IMG/VR virus record: IMGVR_UViG_3300047311_000367
Span: 1 to 45,052 of that record
Length of the DNA: 45,052 nucleotides
DNA from: a virus
Strand: one strand, 5' to 3'
Every line of letters begins with the position of its first letter. The first letter of the stretch is position 1. Shown here one piece after another: positions 7,034 through 16,157 of this stretch. Position numbers and translations under genes: made by a program. The notes under the pieces were generated by a model. That model was not told where the DNA came from. It did not search any database and saw only the letters and a list, made by a program, of their open reading frames with translations.

Positions 7034-7480
7034 ATGAACGAGTCTATTTTAAAAACTACATACTGGCCATACGATGGAGAAACTTTCAACTACGAAAGTA
7101 TGGGTGATTTATTCGACGATTACGATGGATTGACGCCGGGAAGTATTATATACTACGGATATAAAACCGACGACCCTTTACCTAATTGGATGAACTCCGA
7201 TAAATTAATTGAAATACTAGAATGTGAAGCATTCGAAGAATTTGGAGAAATCGCAGAAGGATTCCCTATTGTCACCCAGCAGGCGAGGAAAGAATTCGAC
7301 ACTTTTATCGCAAAATGGCTCAAGAAACATGTAAAAACAACGTTTTATCACATTGAAGGTATAAAAGAGTACACCGTAACTGAGGAAGATTTGATAGATT
7401 ATTGGGGCGAAGACACGATGAAAACTATTTTGGACATTCGTCAACAGCATCAAGAAATGCAAGAACAAAAAGAGGCTTAA
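7034..7480 (+). CDS. Hypothetical acidic protein, 148 aa
   Basis: Starts 2 nt after the previous gene, with GAGGAG immediately upstream. The product is acidic and rich in aromatic residues, with a C-terminal helical stretch ending in a Gln/Glu-rich tail (QQHQEMQEQKEA). No family is recognised. The segment YYGYKTDDPLPNWM could be a small beta domain. Confidence 0.6.
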   Translation: MNESILKTTYWPYDGETFNYESMGDLFDDYDGLTPGSIIYYGYKTDDPLPNWMNSDKLIEILECEAFEEFGEIAEGFPIVTQQARKEFDTFIAKWLKKHVKTTFYHIEGIKEYTVTEEDLIDYWGEDTMKTILDIRQQHQEMQEQKEA

Positions 7481-7482
7481 TA

Positions 7483-7923
7483 ATGAAACTAATCGAAAAA
7501 CTAGTAAAATACGCCTTGAAACGTCCATATTCTCATATAGGTTCATATATGGAGCGATATTGGATAATCCCTTATAACCGTTTTACACCCGCAGTTAGAA
7601 TACACTACATAAAAGAATCTGACGACAGTCGTGTTTTTCATGACCATCCTTGGTGGTATATAACGATTATTTTAAAAGGGGGTTATACAGAAGTAAAACC
7701 CATATTTGATGATCTCGGCAATTTAATTGGGGAGCAACGTCGACGCTTTAATGCGGGTTCAATACTTTTTCGTCGAGCAAAATCATGGCATCGCTTAGAA
7801 ATAGAACCAAACGACAATACTTGGACGTTATTCATCACCGGAAAATGGCAGCAACGTTGGGGTTTTTTGATACATTCTCAAAAGAAAATGTACTATAAAG
7901 AGTATCTAGGCAAAAGCGAATAG
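7483..7923 (+). CDS. Cupin-like protein
   Basis: Start ATG 7483 has AGAGG 8 nt upstream; an in-frame ATG further upstream overlaps the previous gene and is rejected. 146 residues. VFHDHPWWYITIILKGGYTE followed by GSILFRRAKSWHRLEI matches the two cupin motifs, with His residues of H-D-H and W-H as likely metal ligands. Substrate unknown. It could modify a nucleotide, sugar or peptide, but no partner enzyme is visible next to it. Confidence 0.6.
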   Translation: MKLIEKLVKYALKRPYSHIGSYMERYWIIPYNRFTPAVRIHYIKESDDSRVFHDHPWWYITIILKGGYTEVKPIFDDLGNLIGEQRRRFNAGSILFRRAKSWHRLEIEPNDNTWTLFITGKWQQRWGFLIHSQKKMYYKEYLGKSE

Positions 7924-7932
7924 GGTGCGCTC

Positions 7933-9843
7933 ATGGCTAAGACGTTACGTTGGTATCAGGCGCTAGCCGTTGAGCGGCTCTTGTCACACATAGATGTGCA
8001 CGCCGACACGCCGGTACCGCGCAACCCCATCGCCGCTATCCCCACTGCCGGGGGCAAATCACTCATCGCCGTCGAGCTTGCGCGTGCCATACTCATGCGT
8101 GATTCTGCCGCACGCATACTTGTCTTGTGCCCGAGCAAAGAGCTTGTGAATCAAAACTACGACGAGGCGCGTGCCTATCTCGAAGCCCCTCTCAAACTGC
8201 AAACGGGTATTTACTGCGCGGGGTTGAATCGCAAAGATCGTGCGGCACGCGGAACCTTCGGCACTGCCGCATCCATCGTGCGTTCCGCCGAAGCGCTATG
8301 CGGCAAGCACAATGAGCGTCCAATCACACATATCATCGTCGACGAATGCCACCTGGTGAATGTCGACAACCCGAAACTGACCTACGCGCGTATCTTCGCG
8401 GTATTTGGTGCCAAATGGGTCATCGGATTGACCGCCACACCATTTCGTCAGCAACGCGCGCGTTATTTGCCCATGACCGAACTGGAACGTCCGGCCTTTC
8501 ACGATATAGTCGTCGATCTGACTTCACCGAAATACTTCAACCGCATGATGCGAGAAGGATATCTCTCACAGCTCGTTAAGCCCGACCGTTTACCAATCCA
8601 AATCGATCTGACAGGTATCAAAACCGTCATGGGGGATTTCGATGAAGTCGGCTTGTCCAAGAGCGCACTATTGACAACTAAGCCATGCGTCGATGACGCA
8701 TTAGAGTTGGCGCAAGCCAGGAAACACCTCATGTGGTTTTGCGTGTCCATAGAGCACGCGGAAGCCGTACACGCTTATCTTGTCGAGCGCGGGGAAAGTA
8801 GCAGCATAGTCCATGGGGAACTCGACACTGAGGAACGAGACAAGAGCGTTGCCGAGTTCAAGGCCAAGGATGCCCGCCACATCGTAAGTGTCGGCACCTT
8901 AACGACAGGCTTCAATGCGCCGCATGTCGACTGTGTCGTTATATTACGGCCGACCAAATCCCCAATTCTGCATCGGCAAATCATTGGTCGAGGTCTGCGA
9001 ATTGAAGAGGGGAAACAAGACTGTCTCATCATCGACTGCGGCGGCAACCTCGCCCGCTTAGGAGCTGTTAATGCACCGATGTTCGACCGCGAAGATTCGC
9101 GAGAGGCTCTCTGGGAGTGCGGAACTTCGAGCAAATCCGTCGATGCCAAAGAGAATGAAGCCAAAATACGCGCACGCGAAGGTGATCGGAAACGATCACT
9201 TTTCTCTCTGCCGAATATACAGGGAGAAACAGTTGCGACGCTCGATCTTTACGAATTGGATATTCTGACTTTCGAGGATGATCTTCCGAACCCGCATGGA
9301 CAAGAGCCGTGTGGGTTTTATAACCTTCAAAATCGCCATTTCTGCGAAAACTGTGGCCGTCCTCGGCATCTCCGACTATCCGTCCGCGAAGAGAAAAGCA
9401 AAACCCGCAAAAACGATTTCGATGAAGAGAAACTGCTAAAAGCAAAGTTGCTGGTGGATGATGCTCCGACATGCTATCACACTAAACACGACGTGATTGA
9501 TCTTGTTGTACGCGTACACGAAGGGCGTGTCTTGTGGGAGTTGTCGTACATGTATCAGGACAATATCGCCACCAAACAAATCATAACGGACTTCGATGTG
9601 AATTCCGTGACACCGCAAAATTATGCAGCAGCAGCCCAATTATGGCGTAAGGCGACTGGCACAAATTCCGCTCCTCGACGAAATTTTGGTGCTATAACCC
9701 GAATGGACACGATACAAAAACCGATCAGTTTGGAAATTTTCCACAACGAAAACGGCGAGGCCAAGTACATCAGCAAAATCACATGGGCACCTGACAAGGA
9801 ATCCAGTCGTCAACGCATTTTCAAATTTGAGCCTGCAAAATGA
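7933..9843 (+). CDS. Superfamily 2 DNA/RNA helicase (DECH box)
   Basis: 636 residues with a full SF2 set: motif I PTAGGKS near residue 38, motif II VDECH near 136-140, motif III TATPF near 167 and motif VI QIIGRGLR near 349. A later C-x12-C-x2-C segment (C..FYNLQNRHFCENC, about 459-473) looks like a zinc finger. It probably unwinds forked or recombining DNA during phage replication. GC content rises at this gene relative to the AT-rich genes before it, a sign of mosaic origin. It is coupled to the polymerase by ATGA. Confidence 0.9.
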   Translation: MAKTLRWYQALAVERLLSHIDVHADTPVPRNPIAAIPTAGGKSLIAVELARAILMRDSAARILVLCPSKELVNQNYDEARAYLEAPLKLQTGIYCAGLNRKDRAARGTFGTAASIVRSAEALCGKHNERPITHIIVDECHLVNVDNPKLTYARIFAVFGAKWVIGLTATPFRQQRARYLPMTELERPAFHDIVVDLTSPKYFNRMMREGYLSQLVKPDRLPIQIDLTGIKTVMGDFDEVGLSKSALLTTKPCVDDALELAQARKHLMWFCVSIEHAEAVHAYLVERGESSSIVHGELDTEERDKSVAEFKAKDARHIVSVGTLTTGFNAPHVDCVVILRPTKSPILHRQIIGRGLRIEEGKQDCLIIDCGGNLARLGAVNAPMFDREDSREALWECGTSSKSVDAKENEAKIRAREGDRKRSLFSLPNIQGETVATLDLYELDILTFEDDLPNPHGQEPCGFYNLQNRHFCENCGRPRHLRLSVREEKSKTRKNDFDEEKLLKAKLLVDDAPTCYHTKHDVIDLVVRVHEGRVLWELSYMYQDNIATKQIITDFDVNSVTPQNYAAAAQLWRKATGTNSAPRRNFGAITRMDTIQKPISLEIFHNENGEAKYISKITWAPDKESSRQRIFKFEPAK

Positions 9844-11822
9844 CCTATCTACTACTGGATTTCGAAACACAGTCGGGGTGCGACCTTGTCGAATTTGGTC
9901 TTGGTAGACACGCCAGTGACCCCACGACGCTTCCATACTGCATGTCTTGGTGCTGGCATGATGGCATCTCTAAACTCGGTGACACGCAACTGTGGAGCTA
10001 TTACGCACGCGACAACTTTCCAGATGAAGTTTTAGCCCATGTGTTTGGAGGCGGTTTTGTCGTGGCGCATAACATTGGATACGACCGCGCAATCTGGAAT
10101 CAAACCCTGGGGCGAGCTCTTGGTCGCGGCATACCAAACATCACCGCTGAGCAGTGCATCGACACTGCGTACATGGCACGTTATTACGGTCTAGCAGGTA
10201 GCCTAGCTGGCGCTTGTGAAATGCTCGAACTTCCCATTCAAAAAGACAAAGCTGGCAACGCTGCGATGCTCAAGATCATGGGGAACGTGCGCGCCACACC
10301 GCAGACGCATCCAGAAGAGTTTCGGCTCATACACAATTACGCCAAGACCGACACTGATGCTATGGCGGGTTTATTCGAGAATTTTCTAGCGCGTAAACAT
10401 CAATTACCGGCTCTCGAATTTGAAGTCATGCGCATGGATATTGCGCTCAACGACCGTGGTATGTACGTCGATGAGGAACTTGCCTACAACATGATGATCG
10501 CGCACGAACGGTCGCTACGTCCCGTATACAACGAAATCAGGCAATTAACCGGATGCGATGCAACACAAGTCGAAGCACAAAAACAATGGCTAAATCGACA
10601 AGGGGTGCAACTTACATCTCTCGACAAAGAACACATTGACGATGAGCTGGCTTCGGACTTGGTTCATCAGCACTTGTCGCGCGAAGTACGGCGTTTCTTC
10701 GAGCTAAAACAGTCCCTCAGCCGTACCCCGAAAAAAGGGCATGCAATCATTAACGGCAATGTAGACAGCCGCATGCGCCATACACTGATGGGGTATGGTG
10801 CGGTTCCTACAGGACGCTGGTCAGGTCGCGGCGGTGCGGGCATACAGATGCAAAACATCTCGCGACCCCGGCCGACAACCAAACTCGCCGATCAGATGAA
10901 GATCGTTGACTGGCTGCTTGCGAACAATGTTAAAAACATAGAGGAAAATTATCCACCCGTACTTGCGGCACTAAGTGACATTCAGCGGCAACTATTTCGC
11001 GCACCGCCCGGAAAAGTCCTGATCGATTGCGATTACAAAGGTGTCGAAGCACGTGCGCTACCGTGGTTAGCAGATGACGAGGAACTACTACAAGCCTTTG
11101 AAGCCGGGATTGACCCCTACATCATGGCAGCAGCCGTCATTTTTGACGTGCCCTATAAACAAGTCACTAAGGCGCAACGCTTTGTCGGAAAGATTGCGAT
11201 TCTGTCCGGGCAATTTGGAGGCGGGGCAGATGCCTATCAACGGATGGCGGCAAAAAACGGCGTCAAAGTGCCTTTGGAAGAGGCTCAGCGGGCCACAAAT
11301 GGATATCAGAAGGGGCGTCCATGCATTGTGATGTTTTGGCTTAGCATTGAAGAACTCTGTCGTTGTGCATTAGACGGACGCGTCACAGCACTACGGGTAG
11401 GTCGCGGACGCAAGCAAAAAATCGTCGCCGAATTCGTCGACGATGCGCTGCATTTAACACTTCCATCCGGTCGCGACCTTGTCTATCACCAAGCACAAAT
11501 CGAAGAGGAAGACGGCTCTCTAAGTTATATTGACCCGACGGGATTGAGAACGCGTCTCGACTTCAAACAACTCACGAATAATGCAACACAGGGACTTTGC
11601 CGAGACCTGTTTGCCTACTGCACGTTGCTCCCTCTACATCGTGCAATGCTCGATATCGTCCATCACGTACACGACCAAGTGCTCGTGGAAAGCGGTGCAG
11701 AAGAGGGCGAAGCTATATTGAAGATCGTGGAAAACGAAATGCGACACGTGCCAGATTTTGCAGAGGGACTCCCTCTCGATTGTGACGGCTTCATAACAGA
11801 GAGGTGGTGTAAAGAAGATTAA
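9840..11822 (+). CDS. Family A DNA polymerase with 3'-5' exonuclease
   Basis: 660 residues. The exonuclease domain begins at once with LLLDFET (Exo I, residues 4-10). The palm motif A DCDYKGVEAR is near 395-404, the finger motif B region KIAILSGQFGGG near 450-461 and motif C VHDQVLVE near 611-618. There is no 5' nuclease domain, as in other phage replicases. It replicates the genome together with the primase-helicase at 127-2568 and the ssDNA-binding proteins that follow. The start overlaps the helicase stop. Confidence 0.93.
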   Translation: MTYLLLDFETQSGCDLVEFGLGRHASDPTTLPYCMSWCWHDGISKLGDTQLWSYYARDNFPDEVLAHVFGGGFVVAHNIGYDRAIWNQTLGRALGRGIPNITAEQCIDTAYMARYYGLAGSLAGACEMLELPIQKDKAGNAAMLKIMGNVRATPQTHPEEFRLIHNYAKTDTDAMAGLFENFLARKHQLPALEFEVMRMDIALNDRGMYVDEELAYNMMIAHERSLRPVYNEIRQLTGCDATQVEAQKQWLNRQGVQLTSLDKEHIDDELASDLVHQHLSREVRRFFELKQSLSRTPKKGHAIINGNVDSRMRHTLMGYGAVPTGRWSGRGGAGIQMQNISRPRPTTKLADQMKIVDWLLANNVKNIEENYPPVLAALSDIQRQLFRAPPGKVLIDCDYKGVEARALPWLADDEELLQAFEAGIDPYIMAAAVIFDVPYKQVTKAQRFVGKIAILSGQFGGGADAYQRMAAKNGVKVPLEEAQRATNGYQKGRPCIVMFWLSIEELCRCALDGRVTALRVGRGRKQKIVAEFVDDALHLTLPSGRDLVYHQAQIEEEDGSLSYIDPTGLRTRLDFKQLTNNATQGLCRDLFAYCTLLPLHRAMLDIVHHVHDQVLVESGAEEGEAILKIVENEMRHVPDFAEGLPLDCDGFITERWCKED

Positions 11823-11830
11823 AATTTTCC

Positions 11831-11858
11831 TTGCGTTATTTTTGCGATGTTGTATATT
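11831..11858 (+). promoter_or_regulatory. Sigma70-like promoter before the SSB cassette
   Basis: TTGCGT (11831-11836), a 16-bp spacer and TATATT (11853-11858). GTACAGA follows at 11867-11873; the same heptamer lies just after the -10 boxes at 14742 and 37241. Confidence 0.55.
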
Positions 11859-11881
11859 TCCATCACGTACAGAGGATAATC

Positions 11882-12718
11882 ATGATAAAGCTTACTTGCA
11901 CATTGGATTTTGACGGTATCGAAGAGGCGAAAAACTTGGCAGACGTGCTGGCCTTGTTGTCGCGCGGTTATGTGCCCTCATTCCGAGACGCGATTCCACC
12001 TGAACCGACTTCCGCATCGGAACCGCTTCTTGAACAAGACGAAAATACTGACAGCTCCGAAACAGCTTCATCAGAAAACACCGCCAACACAAGGGTATCT
12101 CACAGCCAACAAAATATACCTCTTGAGCCAACGACTAAAACCGAAACTGCGCTACGGGATATGCAGGGGACTGTGTGGAACAGCGACGAACATTCCACAC
12201 CGCCAAAACTGACTGCACAAGGCCAATGGCGTCGTCGACGTGGCATATCCGCAAAAGAGGTCACTGTCGATAATGCAACACCCGACGTTGTGAGTACAAC
12301 TACCGCAAGTGTCGAACAACCGGTAAGCCTTAAGGAATATTTCAAAGATGTGGTAAACCCTTATAGCGAGCAAGTAAAACAATTCGAAAAAGAGCCGACT
12401 ATAGAAATTCCTGAAAAAACGAAAGATGAAATTCCGTCAGAAAGTGTTGTTTTCACCGAACAAGAACTAAAAGACATCGCTGATTTATCCATACCAGGTG
12501 TGTACAGCGGGTTTCAATATCTAACTGTGAAAAAAAGTTTCGCCGCCCAGCACGGTCAACAAGCACTCGATGACAGTATTAAAGCATTAGGCATAGGATA
12601 TGGGTACGATATACCACAAGAATCTATGGCGCGACATCATGTATTGATGGTGCGTTTAGATGCGCAGTACAATGCAAAAACGAAAAGTTCGGAACCTGAC
12701 AACGATATCCCTTTTTAA
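11882..12718 (+). CDS. Hypothetical replication-associated protein with an SSB-type C-terminal tip
   Basis: Start ATG 11882, with AGAGG upstream. 278 residues: a short N-terminal fold (MIKLTCTLDFDG), a long Pro/Thr/Glu-rich disordered linker, a folded segment around 205-265 and a final SEPDNDIPF. The last residues mimic the D-D-D-I-P-F tip by which bacterial SSB recruits PriA, RecO, ExoI and other partners. No OB fold is visible. The next gene encodes an SSB that lacks such a tip, so this protein may supply it. Function inferred from the tail and context only. Confidence 0.6.
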   Translation: MIKLTCTLDFDGIEEAKNLADVLALLSRGYVPSFRDAIPPEPTSASEPLLEQDENTDSSETASSENTANTRVSHSQQNIPLEPTTKTETALRDMQGTVWNSDEHSTPPKLTAQGQWRRRRGISAKEVTVDNATPDVVSTTTASVEQPVSLKEYFKDVVNPYSEQVKQFEKEPTIEIPEKTKDEIPSESVVFTEQELKDIADLSIPGVYSGFQYLTVKKSFAAQHGQQALDDSIKALGIGYGYDIPQESMARHHVLMVRLDAQYNAKTKSSEPDNDIPF

Positions 12719-12739
12719 ATTCAGAAAGAGACACTTATC

Positions 12740-13420
12740 ATGGCACTCGATACCATACCGACAAATTACAAAGATGAATTTGGCGAAATTTTAGTCAACG
12801 ACAGCGGTGCAATATCCTTAAAACTGAATAGAGTTATCCTCTGGCCCGGGAGCTATTTAGATAAACCTGGAATAAGCCGAAAAGTGCAAAAAGATTATCC
12901 AGATGCGCAACCGCAGTATGCAGCCACTTTGTACGCACCGGCAACACATGCGGTAGTTGTAAAAGAATTTGCCACAAGATATGTCTTAACAAATTGCAGT
13001 CTAGCACAGCAGGCACAGCTAGCCGCACTCAAAGGAACTTATTTGCCTTTAAACAAATTTCGTGCTATCAATAAACAAATAGAAGGAATATCTCCAGATG
13101 ATGTCGTGCTTAGAGCTTCAGCAAATATTAATGTGCCTATTGCGTATAAGCGCGGACAAGAGGTTAGTGATCCCGTGGAGATATCGAAATTATTCTATCC
13201 CGGATGTATCGTGGATTTAGTAGTTTCTCATTTTTATCGCGAACGCCGTGATATAGGATTGGGGTATAACCTACTTGCCATAAACTTTGCAGATGATGGT
13301 GAACCTATAAAGACTAAGGCGAATCCTTTGCAAGGCATTAATGTGAGTAGGCTATTTGGTGGGAGCGGTGAAGAAAAGAAACCTGATAGCGCGGTGCAAG
13401 GATTTAATTTAGGGTTTTGA
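12740..13420 (+). CDS. Single-stranded DNA-binding protein, Enc34-like (DUF2815)
   Basis: 226 residues. QPQYAATLYAPA followed by a late YPGCIVDLVVSHFYRERRDIGLGYNLLAINFADDGEP match the beta-strand pattern of DUF2815/Enc34 ssDNA-binding proteins, in which an OB fold ends in a flexible tail. It should coat single-stranded DNA during replication. It follows the polymerase as DUF2815 often does in phages. The C-terminus is QGFNLGF, not the acidic SSB tip. Confidence 0.7.
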   Translation: MALDTIPTNYKDEFGEILVNDSGAISLKLNRVILWPGSYLDKPGISRKVQKDYPDAQPQYAATLYAPATHAVVVKEFATRYVLTNCSLAQQAQLAALKGTYLPLNKFRAINKQIEGISPDDVVLRASANINVPIAYKRGQEVSDPVEISKLFYPGCIVDLVVSHFYRERRDIGLGYNLLAINFADDGEPIKTKANPLQGINVSRLFGGSGEEKKPDSAVQGFNLGF

Positions 13421-13450
13421 TGGAAGTCCTGCAAGTTTTGGGAGCTGAGC

Positions 13451-13819
13451 ATGAAATTGAAAAATTTACGTGTGTCCGTTTTTGAAGAACTTGCAGGACG
13501 CCTTACCGTCAAAGACAAAAAACATACAAAAAGCGCCAAAGATGAAACTAGACAAAGTATATTGGGAGTACTTTTAATCCCTTGGAACAACAAAAATCGT
13601 CATACGTGTTATAAAGATTTTGGAGTGCCGAAGGATTATATACCTTCCCTAGAACAGTCAAGTCGAATAATTACAAAGGTAAGAAATATCAGACAAGAAC
13701 CTTCCGGGGTTTTACGTGTAATAATCAGAAAGAATGGAGTTTATATATCGAAAAGTTTTAAAAATATGGAAGATGCGCAAAGATTCAAAGACGGAATTTT
13801 AACTAAATTAGAAAGCTAG
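13451..13819 (+). CDS. Hypothetical protein with AP2-like DNA-binding segment
   Basis: 122 basic residues. The C-terminal VRNIRQEPSGVLRVIIRKNGVYISKSFKNMEDAQRFKD fits the three-strand plus helix pattern of AP2/ERF-like domains found in phage and mobile-element proteins. No nuclease domain is attached. Likely DNA-binding, with low certainty. Confidence 0.55.
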   Translation: MKLKNLRVSVFEELAGRLTVKDKKHTKSAKDETRQSILGVLLIPWNNKNRHTCYKDFGVPKDYIPSLEQSSRIITKVRNIRQEPSGVLRVIIRKNGVYISKSFKNMEDAQRFKDGILTKLES

Positions 13820-13821
13820 AA

Positions 13822-13995
13822 ATGAAAAGTTCTATACTACTCCTCACTTTTTTCATACTTTTGATTGTTAAGTTAGACGGGACTTTTGAAATGTCCTGGG
13901 CAATTACTTTTATCCCGCTATTAGTAAAAGTCGCATTTGATCTTTACGAAGACGCAATTGCCTTTTTGGATAAGAGAGATAAACACGACAAATAA
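13822..13995 (+). CDS. Small membrane protein, 57 aa, two transmembrane segments
   Basis: ATG 13822 to TAA 13995. Residues 4-18 (SILLLTFFILLIVKL) and 25-41 (SWAITFIPLLVKVAF) are hydrophobic, followed by a charged tail LDKRDKHDK. The L-x-G...SW.....PL pattern is seen in many short phage inner-membrane proteins of unknown role. It lies far from the lysis genes, so holin is not the first guess. Confidence 0.6.
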   Translation: MKSSILLLTFFILLIVKLDGTFEMSWAITFIPLLVKVAFDLYEDAIAFLDKRDKHDK

Positions 13996-14007
13996 AAGGA
14001 TTCAAAC

Positions 14008-14379
14008 ATGACTAAGCGTTTTGGAAAAGCTAAATTCGGTAATATCAAAACTGGAAAGTATGACAGCAAAAAAGAAAGTCAGTACGCAACCGGTTTGAAA
14101 TTACAAATGCAAATAGACAATAGCCCAAATTCTGAAACGCCTAGTTATGAAAGAATAACCAATATCGAAGAACAGGTTGTTTATACCCTCATCCCTGCAC
14201 AAAGAGGCGCGGATGGGAAAATCAAAGAACGAGCTTGTAAATATATTGCAGATTTTCGAATCACGTATGGAAGCGGCAGAACGGTTGTTGTAGATGTAAA
14301 AGGTTTTCGTACTGCGGATTACGTTATAAAACGAAAACTCATGCTCCATATGTATAACATCGAAATTAAAGAAGTCTGA
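14008..14379 (+). CDS. DUF1064 family endonuclease-like protein
   Basis: 123 residues. YDSKKESQYATGL (acidic catalytic helix), YIADFRI, then VVVDVKGFRTADYVIKRKLM (D-x-K strand) form the PD-(D/E)xK-type core of DUF1064, a phage family likely to cut DNA junctions or recombination intermediates. Its position near polymerase and SSB fits a Holliday-junction-resolvase-like role. Confidence 0.75.
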   Translation: MTKRFGKAKFGNIKTGKYDSKKESQYATGLKLQMQIDNSPNSETPSYERITNIEEQVVYTLIPAQRGADGKIKERACKYIADFRITYGSGRTVVVDVKGFRTADYVIKRKLMLHMYNIEIKEV

Positions 14380-14390
14380 AAGGGGCTAAT

Positions 14391-14738
14391 ATGAATACAG
14401 ATATTCCGCATAAAGAGTCCAAAGTAAATATTGTATGGAAACTTTGCGAAGAAGCGCTGAAAAAAGGCCAAACTACCAAATACGTGTATGAACACGCGGC
14501 AGATGAAGGCGTAGAGGCTGCTACGACGAGAACCTACATCTGCTTATGGCGATCTCGCACCAGAAAGAAACTGACGTCCGCACGTGGCCAAGCTCGGGAA
14601 CAGCGCATCGAGAATTTGTTAGAGAACTATCGTGCTGTGTTTGGTCGCACTTTGCCTTGGAAGCGCTATCTCAGAACAGAAGAAATCAAAAAAGCCATTG
14701 AAAATAAAATAAAAAATCTTGATAAATTGCTAGATTAG
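14391..14738 (+). CDS. Hypothetical basic protein, 115 aa
   Basis: No known family recognised. The region VWKLCEEALKKGQTTKYVYEHAADEGVEAATTRTYICLWRS may be an HTH: helix, turn, then a helix with TTRTYICLWR. It is followed by a strongly basic helix. It may bind DNA. AGGGGC is upstream of the ATG. Confidence 0.55.
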   Translation: MNTDIPHKESKVNIVWKLCEEALKKGQTTKYVYEHAADEGVEAATTRTYICLWRSRTRKKLTSARGQAREQRIENLLENYRAVFGRTLPWKRYLRTEEIKKAIENKIKNLDKLLD

Positions 14739-14747
14739 TATTATAGT
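14719..14747 (+). promoter_or_regulatory. Sigma70-like promoter
   Basis: TTGATA (14719-14724), a 17-bp spacer and TATAGT (14742-14747) overlap the end of the preceding gene. GTACAGATAG follows at 14750-14759, as it does after the promoter at 37218-37246. It would drive 14773 onward. Confidence 0.6.
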
Positions 14748-14772
14748 TTGTACAGATAGCAAGGAGATCATC

Positions 14773-14991
14773 ATGCCGGATGTGTTCATATTTTTAGGTG
14801 GCTTGGGTGTGTTCATCCTTCTGGTGTTCTTTGTAGGGATGATGTTCGTGTTGAAGATGTTCAATATGCTATCCGGCGAGACTACCCTTCAAGATGCCGA
14901 GAGTACTTCTGAGGGGATGCCGAAATGCACAACCCCGTTGGAATCATCACGCACTCTTACGAAAAAGTATATCAATGACGAGGAGTACTAA
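14773..14991 (+). CDS. Single-pass membrane protein, 72 aa
   Basis: Residues 4-32 are strongly hydrophobic (FIFLGGLGVFILLVFFVGMMFVL), with a polar C-terminal tail. AAGGAG precedes the ATG. No family recognised. Confidence 0.6.
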   Translation: MPDVFIFLGGLGVFILLVFFVGMMFVLKMFNMLSGETTLQDAESTSEGMPKCTTPLESSRTLTKKYINDEEY

Positions 14992-14992
14992 C

Positions 14993-15202
14993 ATGCGCCA
15001 TATCGTTATTCGATCTGAACACGATCATCAGAGGACAAGAACACCTGTCTGTCCACATTGCGGGGCCGAACTTGAAGACATGAGGGACTACCTCATACGT
15101 ACTGAGCCCCGTTCGCAAACCGTATCGGACATATGCGATGCTTGTAGTAAACCGATGACTATACAGGTAAACTATTCTGTGACGTTCACGACGGAGCCAT
15201 AA
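14993..15202 (+). CDS. Zinc-finger-like protein, 69 aa
   Basis: Start ATG 14993 has AGGAG upstream. CPHC near residue 20 and CDAC near 48 form two C-x2-C pairs, a probable zinc ribbon. Possibly a small nucleic-acid- or protein-binding regulator; target unknown. Confidence 0.6.
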   Translation: MRHIVIRSEHDHQRTRTPVCPHCGAELEDMRDYLIRTEPRSQTVSDICDACSKPMTIQVNYSVTFTTEP

Positions 15203-15252
15203 GCTTTCTGTTGAACTTTCGTGTAGTTGAACTTTTGAAATGGAGACTGAAA

Positions 15253-15597
15253 ATGAATTTCCTCGAACTTTTACAAGATTTATCGGCAATATTGAAAAAG
15301 CATCAGAACACCATTGACGCGGTCGAAACCCTGGTATCGGCAACGGTTCCCGGCGCAGCACCGGTGATCGCCGCAGTAGACGCTGTCCAAAGTGCAGCGT
15401 CGACAGCGTCGACGGCAGAGGCAGATTCAGCTAGTACCATCGCCGAGGTTGTAAATACCGTGGCGTCAGCCGCTGCCGCACCTTTGGCGGGCGTTGCGGG
15501 GGCGTCGACCGTCTTGGAGGCTGCCAAGGCCATCGGCTCCATTGCACAAGCGGTGGCCGACGACAGTGAAGGAAAGACGCCAGACACGCCTAAATAA
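15253..15597 (+). CDS. Ala-rich hypothetical protein
   Basis: Start ATG 15253, preceded by GGAG; an in-frame upstream ATG at 15211 lacks a ribosome site. 114 residues. A helical N-terminus (NFLELLQDLSAILKKHQ) is followed by a long Ala/Val/Ser-rich stretch that could be amphipathic or membrane-associated. GC-rich codons contrast with the AT-rich neighbours. Confidence 0.6.
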   Translation: MNFLELLQDLSAILKKHQNTIDAVETLVSATVPGAAPVIAAVDAVQSAASTASTAEADSASTIAEVVNTVASAAAAPLAGVAGASTVLEAAKAIGSIAQAVADDSEGKTPDTPK

Positions 15598-15610
15598 GCA
15601 TTTATGTTCA

Positions 15611-15639
15611 AAAACGAAGCGTCATAAGCGCTTCGTTTT
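15611..15639 (+). terminator. Hairpin, possible intrinsic terminator
   Basis: AAAACGAAGCG (15611-15621) pairs with CGCTTCGTTTT (15629-15639) over 11 bp with a 7-nt loop. The U run after the GC core is only four long, so termination may be partial. It lies between two plus-strand genes. Confidence 0.55.
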
Positions 15640-15652
15640 ATAGGAGACGAGT

Positions 15653-15847
15653 ATGTCCGAAGTACTCTATGTTGGAGCTGCTTATACAGCATCAGTCAGA
15701 GATGACGGAGCATTCAAACTTCAAACGCATTACGGAGGTAGCGTAACGTTTGAAGGTACTAGTGGGAATCATTGGATATCGAAACTTCGCAAAGCCAAAA
15801 CCGACGCTGCAAAATTGAGAATTTGTAAAAGTATTTTTAAACTTTGA
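15653..15847 (+). CDS. Hypothetical protein, 64 aa
   Basis: AGGAG precedes the ATG. Short beta-strand segments at the N-terminus (VLYVGAAYTASVRDDGAFKLQTHYGG) and a basic helical C-terminus. No family recognised. Confidence 0.6.
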   Translation: MSEVLYVGAAYTASVRDDGAFKLQTHYGGSVTFEGTSGNHWISKLRKAKTDAAKLRICKSIFKL

Positions 15848-15859
15848 AAAGGAACAATT

Positions 15860-16141
15860 ATGTCTGTTCTATCTACGGAATTATTATCCGCACGACAGGT
15901 CGGAGAGATTTACAAAAAGTCCACCAAAACTGTTGAAGAATTTGTAAAACTAATAGCACACGAGATAAATCAACATGCCGAGAATTATCACACAGCGATC
16001 ATAATACACTTTCCGTCTTATCTAAATATTTCTGATCGCGTTTCTATTATCAAAACTTTACAAGGAAAAGGATACGTCGTGCACAGAGACGCCTCTTTGA
16101 ATGGTATATCCATACATTGGGAACACACCAGCTTTGAATGA
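15860..16141 (+). CDS. Hypothetical protein, 93 aa
   Basis: AAAAGGAAC precedes the ATG. Mixed helix/strand protein; FVKLIAHEINQHAENYHTAIIIHFP and VVHRDASLNGISIHWE give an alternating alpha/beta pattern. Function unknown. Confidence 0.6.
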   Translation: MSVLSTELLSARQVGEIYKKSTKTVEEFVKLIAHEINQHAENYHTAIIIHFPSYLNISDRVSIIKTLQGKGYVVHRDASLNGISIHWEHTSFE

Positions 16142-16157
16142 TTTTAGGAGACTAGCC

